From Archangium_A sp035910535 (lineage in GTDB: Bacteria > Myxococcota > Myxococcia > Myxococcales > Myxococcaceae): DNA of 64,000 nucleotides. Under the pieces are notes generated by a model. It made no database searches. It saw only the letters and a program-made list of their open reading frames with translations, and was not told the origin of the DNA. Positions 46,126 through 53,039 of this stretch are shown here, in pieces (position 1 is the stretch's first letter; every line of letters starts with the position of its first letter). The DNA is taken from assembly GCA_035910535.1 (NCBI GenBank), contig JAMHXF010000042.1, positions 62,001 to 126,000 on the forward strand, read 5' to 3'. A program made the translations under genes and the position numbers.

Positions 46126-46202
46126 GGCCAAGTAGCTCAGCTGGCTAGAGCGGCGGTCTCATAATCCGCAGGTAGTCGGTTCGAGTCCGACCTTGGCCAC
46201 CA
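46126..46202 (+). tRNA. tRNA-Met (anticodon CAT)
   Basis: 77 bases including an encoded CCA. The acceptor stem GGCCAAG pairs with CTTGGCC, the D stem GCTC with GAGC, and the T arm is GTCGG-TTCGAGT-CCGAC. The anticodon loop CTCATAA puts CAT at 46160-46162. The anticodon stem GCGGT/TCCGC has a T-T mismatch at its loop end. The acceptor stem lacks initiator features, so this is elongator tRNA-Met; a CAT-anticodon tRNA-Ile modified by TilS cannot be excluded from sequence alone. Confidence 0.93.
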
Positions 46203-46208
46203 CGAAGA

Positions 46209-46245
46209 AGCCCTGCATGGCGAACCCATGCAGGGCTGTTTTTTT
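46209..46245 (+). terminator. Rho-independent terminator of the tRNA
   Basis: AGCCCTGCATG (46209-46219) pairs perfectly with CATGCAGGGCT (46227-46237), with a 7-base loop, followed by G and seven T. This is the strongest terminator in the window. Confidence 0.93.
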
Positions 46246-46320
46246 GACGAGTTGGCTCCGCGCGCGTCTCATGGGGCTGCAGGTTGGTAGCGACCTGTAG
46301 CGCACCCCTTGGAGACCACG

Positions 46321-46560
46321 ATGCAAGAGACGACGACGATGTTGCCGCGACTGATGGAGGCTGTTGACGCTCAGCGCCACACCTCCACCCACGCCGAGCC
46401 TGAAAAGGGCGACGTCGTGAGCACCCACGTGTTGGTCGAGCAGGACAAGGTCGATCAGCTTCGCGAGCTCTCGAAGCGCACGCGCATCGCGCAGAGCGAG
46501 TACCTGCGCGAAGCCGTCAACGATCTGCTGACCAAGTACGACAAGAAAGACGAACCGTGA
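46321..46560 (+). CDS. Ribbon-helix-helix protein
   Basis: 79 residues from the ATG at 46321, with TGGAG six bases upstream. Residues 36-74 match the ribbon-helix-helix (CopG/Arc) fold: a beta strand (VSTHVLVEQDK) then two helices (VDQLRELSKRTRI and AQSEYLREAVNDLLTKY). The N-terminal 30 residues are polar and probably disordered. Such proteins dimerise and bind DNA through the strand, and are often antitoxins or autorepressors. Its stop overlaps the ATG of a 39-codon frame (TGATG). The operator is unknown; the 75 bases between the tRNA terminator and the start are the place to look. Confidence 0.82.
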   Translation: MQETTTMLPRLMEAVDAQRHTSTHAEPEKGDVVSTHVLVEQDKVDQLRELSKRTRIAQSEYLREAVNDLLTKYDKKDEP

Positions 46561-46679
46561 TGCTGCCGCTCACCAAAGTGAAGGCGCAGCAGCCGAAGCC
46601 TGTTCCGTCGCTCCCCGTCGATCTCGAAGAGTCACCGCTGCTCGACGCCATCCGCGCGTACCTCGACGGCCGGCGCTGA
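46560..46679 (+). CDS. 39-residue microprotein coupled to the RHH gene
   Basis: The ATG at 46560 shares its A with the TGA of the RHH gene, a standard translational-coupling junction. The product starts MLPLTKVKAQQPKPVPSLPV and ends in an amphipathic helix ESPLLDAIRAYLDGRR. Basic at the start, acidic in the middle and helical at the end, it looks like a small binding partner and not a noise frame. It is too short for ordinary gene finders. Its last 48 bases overlap the end of the convergent DedA gene. If the pair is a toxin-antitoxin or regulator-partner module, this would be the partner, but nothing here proves toxicity. Confidence 0.55.
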   Translation: MLPLTKVKAQQPKPVPSLPVDLEESPLLDAIRAYLDGRR

Positions 46680-47360
46680 CTGGGGCGTGGGCTCGATGCC
46701 CCGCTCCTGCACCTGCTTCGTCAACGCCTCGACGGCCGCCTTGCGCTCACGGTGAGCGCGCCAGCGGCTGAAGAGGAAGACGAGCACGATGATCGAAACC
46801 AGGCCGATGACGACGTTGCGCTCACCCGCCGCGATGCGGTGCAGCAGCGAGTCGATGTCGGCTCCGAACTTGTAGCCAAGCACCACGAAGAGCGGCGCCG
46901 ACGCCAACGCGGCGATCGAGTCGTAGAGCGCGAACTTCGTGTAGCTCATGCCCACCGAGCCCGCGGTGAAGTACGTGACCGTGCGAACGCCAGGGAGAAA
47001 CCGGGCGAGCATGACGATCTTCTCGCCGTGCTTCTTGAAGAGGCCTTCGACACGCGCGCGCTTTTCAGGCGTGACGATGCGGGCGAAGAAGCCGGGCGTG
47101 GCGCCCACGTTGGTGCCGAAGCGGCGCCCCAGCCCGAACATGATCGAGTCGCCGATGATGATGCCGGCGTAACCGATGAGGATCATCACCCACAGGTTGG
47201 CCTGCCCGCGATGAACGAGCACACCACCCATGACCAGAGGGATGTCTTCGGGCAGCGGCAGGCCGAAGCCCGCGAGCAACAACACCACGAAGACAAGCCC
47301 GTACGCGGTGAGCCCGGCAGCACTGCCCAGGAGCGCGATCAGGTAGTCCTTCACGTTCAC
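46632..47360 (-). CDS. DedA-family membrane protein
   Basis: 242 residues from a GTG at 47360 that overlaps the upstream stop (GTGA). The DedA/SNARE-associated core occupies residues 15-195: GFGLPLPEDIPLVMGG near the start, ILIGYAGIIIGDSIMFGLGRRFG, then FFKKHG-like FKKHGEKIVMLARFLPGVRT with the conserved Arg of the F-x-R-F-x-P-G-x-R motif. These proteins are inner-membrane flippases or transporters, some of which recycle undecaprenyl phosphate. The C-terminal 45 residues are basic and cytoplasmic. Its tail overlaps the convergent microprotein frame by 48 bases. Confidence 0.9.
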   Translation of the reverse strand: MNVKDYLIALLGSAAGLTAYGLVFVVLLLAGFGLPLPEDIPLVMGGVLVHRGQANLWVMILIGYAGIIIGDSIMFGLGRRFGTNVGATPGFFARIVTPEKRARVEGLFKKHGEKIVMLARFLPGVRTVTYFTAGSVGMSYTKFALYDSIAALASAPLFVVLGYKFGADIDSLLHRIAAGERNVVIGLVSIIVLVFLFSRWRAHRERKAAVEALTKQVQERGIEPTPQSAPAVEVRADGVEQR

Positions 47361-48352
47361 TTCTTCGCCGGGCGGCGGGTCTCTAGTTTCTGCATGGCGT
47401 CCAGGACGATGGTGTCGAGTGGCTTCCCCTCGTCGAACAGCCGCGAGATGTCCTTGATTCCAAAGTAACCGTGCGACGCAGCGGCCTCGAAGGCCGCGTC
47501 GTTGGCTTCGGTCGCGCGCAGCGCGATGGCCTGGCAGATCGCCGAGGTCGCGAACTCCTGCAGCGAACCTTCAGTCGCACCGGCGAGCTGCGCTTCTTTC
47601 AGCACCGCCACGCCACCGGCCCACTTGCCGACCTGACGCGAAACCGCCGGCTCGATGGTGAGGCGCGCGAACTCGCGAATGACACCTTCGACGTTCGGCT
47701 TGTCGCTGGGCCCCACGATGATGATCGCCTCGCCGTTCTCACCGGCGACCGCGCGCACCTGATCCTGCGCGTCGAGCAGGTTGACGACGATCAACGCCTC
47801 CTGGCTCTCGGGGGTCTTCAACGTTTTGCGGGCGCGCGTCAGCGGGGCGTCGGTCACCGTGAGGTAGCTCTTGAGCGAGCGGCGGTAGTCGGCCTGCACC
47901 GTGCCCATGAGCTCTTCGAGCTTCCACGCTGTCCACGCCTTCGAGAGCACCGCCTCGAGGCCCTTGAGCTCCTGCAGGTCTTTCGCCTTCGCGCCCGTCG
48001 CGAACGGGGCTTGGTCAGCCGCCACCGCGTACGACAGGTACTTGCGCATGGCCGTGGGGTGCGCGTCGAAGAACGTCTCGGCGGCGCGGCGCACTTCGGG
48101 GTCTCCACCGATGACGCGCGAGCGGACGAGCTGACGAACGGGGTGGTACAGCACGCGAGGCACGGGGTCTTTGCGAGTGACCGGGCCCGAGTCGAAGCCC
48201 GACGCGTTGAACACCGCGAACAAGGTGAAGACGCGCTCATCGTTGCGCAGCTCGACACCCTCACCCGTGTACAGACTGGCGAACCAATCGCCCTTCGAAG
48301 CAGCAAACGCGGGGAGCGAGAGGACGGCACACAGCGCGATGAGACGGGTCAT
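47357..48352 (-). CDS. Secreted protein of unknown function
   Basis: 331 residues from the ATG at 48352; the open frame extends 14 codons further, but the shorter start gives a proper signal peptide (TRLIALCAVLSLPAFAAS). TACCTC lies six bases upstream of the ATG, another leaderless candidate. The mature part is mostly alpha/beta, with FNASGFDSGPVTRK, YLSYAVAADQAPFAT, SQEALIVVNLLDAQDQ and a conserved-looking GEAIIIVGPS. This recalls secreted DUF4932-like proteins that have a metallopeptidase-like shape, but no HExxH is present. Its stop overlaps the DedA start, so it is coupled to that membrane protein. Confidence 0.65.
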   Translation of the reverse strand: MTRLIALCAVLSLPAFAASKGDWFASLYTGEGVELRNDERVFTLFAVFNASGFDSGPVTRKDPVPRVLYHPVRQLVRSRVIGGDPEVRRAAETFFDAHPTAMRKYLSYAVAADQAPFATGAKAKDLQELKGLEAVLSKAWTAWKLEELMGTVQADYRRSLKSYLTVTDAPLTRARKTLKTPESQEALIVVNLLDAQDQVRAVAGENGEAIIIVGPSDKPNVEGVIREFARLTIEPAVSRQVGKWAGGVAVLKEAQLAGATEGSLQEFATSAICQAIALRATEANDAAFEAAASHGYFGIKDISRLFDEGKPLDTIVLDAMQKLETRRPAKK

Positions 48353-48403
48353 GGCGCCGAGGTAGCCCACGGCGCTCAGCGCATCAAGCGACAATCAGGG
48401 AGG

Positions 48404-48856
48404 TCAGCTGCGCGCGACGAGAGATCGCAGCGCGTCGCGGTTGGCAGCGACCTTCGCGCCGAACTGCGTGCAGATGGCCATCAGCAACTTCATGCAGGCC
48501 TGTGGCTTGGTCGCCACGAGTTTCTGAAAGTCTGACTGCCGAATTTCGTAAGCGGTGACGGCCGCCGTCGCCGTCGCGGTGCACATGCGCTGACCGGGGT
48601 TGATGAGCGAGAGCTCTCCGAGCCAGTCGCCGGCCCCGAGTTCTCCGAGCGAGAGATCGCCCTTTTCGCCTTTGGTCGACAGCGCGACCTTGCCTTCGCC
48701 GATGACGAGCATCGAGTCGGAGACCATCGACTCGGCGAACAACATCGAGCCGGCCGGGTAGCTCTTCGCCGAGCAGATACCCGCAAGAATCTGAATGCCC
48801 GTGTCGGTGAACCCCGAGAGGAGTCCGCAGCCCCGAAGTGCTTCCGCTGCCGTCAT
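48404..48856 (-). CDS. Cyclic-nucleotide-binding domain protein
   Basis: 150 residues forming a single cNMP-binding beta-roll without a DNA-binding domain. The core runs from FTDTGIQILAGICSAKSYPAGSMLFAES to the phosphate-binding cassette GAGDWLGELSLINPGQRMCTATA. In that cassette Gly-Glu-Leu-Ser is present, but the Arg expected next to the phosphate is shifted (GQRMCTA), so ligand binding is likely but not certain. TAGCTT ends exactly 7 bases before the ATG with no ribosome site, fitting a leaderless mRNA. It may act as a small regulatory subunit for an unknown partner. Confidence 0.85.
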   Translation of the reverse strand: MTAAEALRGCGLLSGFTDTGIQILAGICSAKSYPAGSMLFAESMVSDSMLVIGEGKVALSTKGEKGDLSLGELGAGDWLGELSLINPGQRMCTATATAAVTAYEIRQSDFQKLVATKPQACMKLLMAICTQFGAKVAANRDALRSLVARS

Positions 48857-48890
48857 GGGTGGAAAGCTACCATGCGAATCGAAGCGCGCT

Positions 48891-50057
48891 TCATTTGGAG
48901 CAATCGAGCGCGAGCTCGTCGACCTTCTGGCGCGCCTGCGACGAGCCGAGCTTCATGGCCTTGCACAGCGAGCCCATGGCGCCGGGTTGGTCGCCCGCCA
49001 ACAGGAGCGCCGAGAAACGAAGCAGATGGCCGGGCGCGTAATCGGGCGCCGTGGCGACGAGCCCGTCGATCTCTTTGACGGCAGCGTCTTTTTCCCCGAG
49101 TTGAAGCAGCACACCGGCCAACTTCGCGCGGTTGTCGAGCCACGACGGCGCAGCCCGACGCGCTTCTTCGAGGTACGGCCGCGCGTCAGCGAGCTTCTCT
49201 TCGGTGATGGCGATGAGGCCCGCGAGGTGCTGGGCGGCCGCGAAGCCAGGGCACTTGAGCGCAACGTCGAGCGCCGGAGACTTCTGCTTCGGGTCTTCGA
49301 AGCTGACGCGCGCGAGGAGGTAGGCCGCTTCGGCCGACGGGTTTTCAATGAGGCCGAGCGCCTGTGCGTCTGACGCGCCACGGGCCAGCAGCGCGGCGTC
49401 TTCAGCGCGGCGACAGGCCGCAGGAGGCACGGGCTCCTTGCGCGTCGCGTACACCGCGTCGAGCGCGGCGAACGCATCAGCAGCGGGTGGTGTGTCGGCG
49501 CCACGCAGCGCGAACGCGCCGGCGACCACGCCGACCACCAACGCCGCGCCGAGGCCCATGACGAGCGGCGCCTTCGACTTGGGGCCGGGCGCCGAAGCCG
49601 TCACGGGAGCCAGCGCAGGCGACGACAGACCGCGCTTCTCGGAATACCAGTTGAGGATCGCGACCAGCGAGTTGAGCGAGGCAACCACCTCGTCGAGCCC
49701 GACCTTCACGCCCGTGTCACCGAGCGAGCCTGAGTGATCGTGCGCCGACAGGTTGCCCCACGCCTGCACGGTGCCCATGTGCGCCAGCACGTTGGTAGGC
49801 ACGATGCCGGCGTTGGCCTGCTGGCGGAACTTCGTGACCAGCTCGTCGAGCATCGCCTTGCCGGGCGTCTGTTTGAGCTCTTCGGTGACGAGTGAACGCA
49901 GCACCGCCTCGAGCACGAGCCGCGCGTTCTGCATCACGCCTTTGTAGTCAGCAGCGCGCCCGCGGCTCACCATGGCGCGCAGGTCGTCTTGAGCGCGCCC
50001 GAACTTGGGCGCCAGCGTCTCCAACTTGTCCAACAACGGGTCGATATCGACGGCCAT
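48891..50057 (-). CDS. DUF4145-like N-terminal domain, membrane helix and TPR domain
   Basis: 388 residues. Residues 20-145 are a helical domain with ADYKGVMQNARLVLEAVLRSLV and GNLSAHDHSG, the signature of the DUF4145/abortive-infection-type helical domain often found in restriction and phage-defence loci. A transmembrane helix follows at about 165-185 (PLVMGLGAALVVGVVAGAFAL). Residues 200-385 form a TPR-like solenoid outside the cytoplasm (ALDVALKCPGFAAAQHLAGLIAI). It begins 3 bases after the stop of the CsgG-type gene, so it is co-transcribed with it. The architecture suggests a link between an internal sensing domain and envelope scaffolding. No nuclease or effector is present. Confidence 0.65.
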   Translation of the reverse strand: MAVDIDPLLDKLETLAPKFGRAQDDLRAMVSRGRAADYKGVMQNARLVLEAVLRSLVTEELKQTPGKAMLDELVTKFRQQANAGIVPTNVLAHMGTVQAWGNLSAHDHSGSLGDTGVKVGLDEVVASLNSLVAILNWYSEKRGLSSPALAPVTASAPGPKSKAPLVMGLGAALVVGVVAGAFALRGADTPPAADAFAALDAVYATRKEPVPPAACRRAEDAALLARGASDAQALGLIENPSAEAAYLLARVSFEDPKQKSPALDVALKCPGFAAAQHLAGLIAITEEKLADARPYLEEARRAAPSWLDNRAKLAGVLLQLGEKDAAVKEIDGLVATAPDYAPGHLLRFSALLLAGDQPGAMGSLCKAMKLGSSQARQKVDELALDCSK

Positions 50058-50060
50058 GAA

Positions 50061-50723
50061 TCACTTGGTCAGCGAGAGGAGATCGAGCTTGGCGACCTTG
50101 AAGTCGGGCTGCTCGTTGACGACTTCGGTGAGCAACCGGCTCGCGGTCTTCGGGTCTTTCTTGTCTTTCGCGTCGAGCGCGCGCGCGTACTTGAGCGTCG
50201 TCGCGTAGGGCAGCTTGTAGCTGCGCTGCACCGGTTCCGTGGGCCCCAACTGCAGCAGCTTGTCTGACGCGAGCTGGGTGATCTTCTCGACGGCGGGCAT
50301 CACGTCGTTCACGTCGAGCGCGACGCGGTTGCTGCCGAGAATCTCGGAGCTCTCACTGCGGATGACCTTGCTGATGAGGAAGAACCTGTCTTTTCCCATT
50401 TGCACGACTTCGCCGGTGATCAGGTACTCGGTGCCCAGCACGGCGGCGATCTTCCCAAAGCTCGCCTTGTCGGCCAGGGCTGACTGACCCAGCTTTTTCT
50501 CGGCGAGCAGCTCTTCCATTCGCTCGCGCTCGAGCGGCGTGAAGCGACCGGTCTCCCCGAGATCGTTGATGAGCAGTGCCGAGAGCCCCTTCGCGAAGAA
50601 GCCGAGGTCTTCGTTGCCCGTCTTGTTCAAGTAATACAGCGCGGCGATTCGGGGCTTCACGCCGGCGTCAGCAGCGAAGGCGGGCGCCGCGAGCAACAGC
50701 ATCAACCACGCGAGTCTCAACAT
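50061..50723 (-). CDS. CsgG/FlgO-family secreted protein
   Basis: 220 residues from the ATG at 50723. A signal peptide (LAWLMLLLAAPAFA) precedes a CsgG-type alpha/beta domain: RIAALYYLNKTGNEDLGFFAKGLSALLINDLG, then 'FTPLERERMEELLAEKKL', VLGTEYLITGEVVQMGK. No lipobox is present, so it is probably periplasmic and unlike the curli pore CsgG. Related proteins assemble at the inner face of the outer membrane. Only 21 bases separate its start from the divergent CorA-like gene. A much longer CsgG paralogue occurs 3 kb away at 53040-55178. Confidence 0.82.
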   Translation of the reverse strand: MLRLAWLMLLLAAPAFAADAGVKPRIAALYYLNKTGNEDLGFFAKGLSALLINDLGETGRFTPLERERMEELLAEKKLGQSALADKASFGKIAAVLGTEYLITGEVVQMGKDRFFLISKVIRSESSEILGSNRVALDVNDVMPAVEKITQLASDKLLQLGPTEPVQRSYKLPYATTLKYARALDAKDKKDPKTASRLLTEVVNEQPDFKVAKLDLLSLTK

Positions 50724-50744
50724 GGGCGCCGACTTGTAGCAGCT

Positions 50745-53036
50745 ATGCTGCCGCGCCACGCCATGCACGCCGCACTCGCCGCGACGCTCGACACGCTGCT
50801 CGACCCCACGCAGGTCTCCTGGAACCGGCGGCGCCCGGAGCTCGGCGCGGAGCCCGACTCCAACGAGTTCTTTCTGGGCGTCGGCAGTCGCGACGCCGCC
50901 CTGCCCTCGCACCCACGAATGCTGTCGTGGAAGCTGCCGCAGTGGCGCTCGCGAAACCTGCGCTCCACCACCGAAGCGGTGTTGCTCAGCGCCGAGGCGC
51001 TCGATGGCTACAGCGGCGCGCTCTCGTTTCGCATTCACGAAGCGACCCTCGATTGTCTCACGGCGGCGGTGCTCATCGTTCACCGGGTGAAACACCGGAC
51101 GTGGCCGGCAGGTGCAGCCGCGCTGTGTGAGTACGTCAGCGAATGGGAACAAGGTCGCACGGAGGCCGCTGGCCACTACGCGCGCGCGCTGGCGTCGATC
51201 TACTACGCGTCTCTGCAGCTCTTTCGCGTGGAGGACGGCGCGCCCGCGAAGGAGTTGGTGACGCTGCTCGTCAACACGCTCGACCAGCAGCTCGACGCGA
51301 CGGGGCTGGCGACCCTGCCCGAGGCGCTCATCGCGCACCGCGTCGCCCGGCGCCTCAAAGCCGACGCCGACCTGTATCGAACCGAGCTCTCCCGAGGGTG
51401 GAAGGTGCAGGTCGATCTCCCCGTCGACAACCAGCCCGGTGCGTACCGACGTGTCGACGCGCTGTTTCTGTCGTCGCCACAAGACGTCACGGTGCTCAAG
51501 CTGCTCGCGCGGCCCGATTCGGAGTCGTCTTCATATGGGCGCGGCTTCGAGCTGATGGCGGTGCACGCGCCGAATGAAGCCAACGCGTGGGGGCGGCACA
51601 CGATCTCCATCGCGCCGGAGAGCCCGGGCACGCTCGACGATCTCGCGCTGCAGCTCGATCGCCTCGAAGGCCCGAACGCGCCCGACGGAACGCCGCGCGT
51701 GAAAGACAAGCCGCGCTTCACCTACCAACCCCCGGAGCTCGAGGGCCTCGCAGACCCCTGGTACTCCGACGGCTACGCGTGGACGAAGCGCCGCGCCACC
51801 ATCGTCGCCCCGCCCTTCGTCGGCTCGCGGCTGGGTCGCGAGGAGATCTGGGAAGCCGTGTGGCAGCGCTTTCACGTGGGCCGCAACGTGCACGTCACCG
51901 CGTCACGCACGGTCTTCTGCCGGCCGTTCCGCTCGAAGGCGCGCGTGTCGAGCGCGACGCTGCGCGCGGCAGGTTGGCAGCCCACAGAGACCGCCACCGG
52001 CCACGCGTACCTGCCGTCGGTGACGAACTCCTTCATGGGCGGCGACGTGCGGCATTACCGACGCGAAGACGCAGGCCGCACGGTGCACCTCGCGCTCTAC
52101 CCGGCGCAGCTGGCGTTGGTGTGGGTCGAATCGGTCGACACCAGGCCCATCACGCTGGTCGAGCTCGCACGACGGCAGGCGCACGAAGTCCGCTCGAAGG
52201 GGCTCGACGCGCTCGAGTCGGTGAAGTCACTGTCGGCGTGGTGCGAGCCGGTCGAAAACTCTCACTGGCTCGTCTACGGCGCGTACCGCGTCAACCGCGC
52301 GCGCTCGACGATGCTCGACGACTCGCGCGCCGTGCAGGGGCTCTTTCACGCGCTCGCGAGCGGCCAGGCGCCGACGCTCGGGAACCTGCCGTCTGGAGCA
52401 GAGGTCGACGCGCGCCGCGTGCAGTCGCTGCGCGACGTCGAACACTGGTTCACGCCGACGGGCGGCGCGCGCCTCGAGCTGCGCCTCGACGACTCGCCAG
52501 AGGCGCCGAAGCTCGACCAAGACTTCATGCTGTTTCTGCTCACCACCGGCCAGCGCGCCATGGCCTTCGAGCTGACGCGCCGCATGGGTGAAGTCGAGCG
52601 CGGCTCACGCACGCAGCGGTGGCAAGGCACCGCGCCGCTCAAGACACTGCGCGCCGACGTCATGCTCTTCACCAACTCGCTCTGGTACGCGCGCGTGTCT
52701 GACGGGCCCGAGCTCAACGCGCGCTACGACGACTGGCGCGAGCTGCACGACATGGCGGCCACCGTCGACGCGCTGCGCGAACAGACCACCGAGCTCGACG
52801 AGTACCGGAAGGAGCGCTTCGAGAACATGGTGGGGCTGCTGGTGTTCATCTTCCTGCCCATCACCATCGCCTCGGGTTTCTTCTCGGGCGCGCAGTTCAA
52901 CGACATGGACTTGAGGCTCGGCCTACCGTGGACGACCGGCGGCTGGGTGCTCTTCGCGCTCTACACGGCGTTCTTTTCGGTGCTCGTCTACGGCGCCGTC
53001 TTCGCGCTGCGGCTGTTCTCGCCGCGCAAACGTTGA
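50745..53036 (+). CDS. Large protein with CorA-like C-terminal membrane hairpin, GMN motif absent
   Basis: 763 residues; an ATG six codons later is an alternative. The first 690 residues are soluble and unfamiliar, with alternating helix and strand and no signal peptide. The last 70 contain two transmembrane helices separated by a short loop, preceded by a long helix (YRKERFENMVGLLVFIFLPIT). This is the CorA magnesium-channel arrangement, but the Gly-Met-Asn that ends the first helix is replaced by Ser-Gly-Ala-Gln in IASGFFSGAQFND. CorA proteins are usually 300-400 residues, so the cytoplasmic part here is about double. It could be a diverged channel with another ion specificity or a sensor. 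Its promoter lies in the 21-base gap or inside the divergent gene. Confidence 0.6.
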   Translation: MLPRHAMHAALAATLDTLLDPTQVSWNRRRPELGAEPDSNEFFLGVGSRDAALPSHPRMLSWKLPQWRSRNLRSTTEAVLLSAEALDGYSGALSFRIHEATLDCLTAAVLIVHRVKHRTWPAGAAALCEYVSEWEQGRTEAAGHYARALASIYYASLQLFRVEDGAPAKELVTLLVNTLDQQLDATGLATLPEALIAHRVARRLKADADLYRTELSRGWKVQVDLPVDNQPGAYRRVDALFLSSPQDVTVLKLLARPDSESSSYGRGFELMAVHAPNEANAWGRHTISIAPESPGTLDDLALQLDRLEGPNAPDGTPRVKDKPRFTYQPPELEGLADPWYSDGYAWTKRRATIVAPPFVGSRLGREEIWEAVWQRFHVGRNVHVTASRTVFCRPFRSKARVSSATLRAAGWQPTETATGHAYLPSVTNSFMGGDVRHYRREDAGRTVHLALYPAQLALVWVESVDTRPITLVELARRQAHEVRSKGLDALESVKSLSAWCEPVENSHWLVYGAYRVNRARSTMLDDSRAVQGLFHALASGQAPTLGNLPSGAEVDARRVQSLRDVEHWFTPTGGARLELRLDDSPEAPKLDQDFMLFLLTTGQRAMAFELTRRMGEVERGSRTQRWQGTAPLKTLRADVMLFTNSLWYARVSDGPELNARYDDWRELHDMAATVDALREQTTELDEYRKERFENMVGLLVFIFLPITIASGFFSGAQFNDMDLRLGLPWTTGGWVLFALYTAFFSVLVYGAVFALRLFSPRKR

Positions 53037-53039
53037 CGG

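Noticed and set aside
46159..46428. Open frame on the minus strand across the tRNA-Met gene, ending in VGLEPTTCGL
   Set aside because: This ending is a well-known false protein produced by reading a tRNA gene backwards; the tRNA and its terminator explain the sequence.
52850..52920. Calling the 763-residue protein a magnesium transporter
   Set aside because: The GMN motif is missing and most of the protein is unlike CorA; only the hairpin layout is shared.
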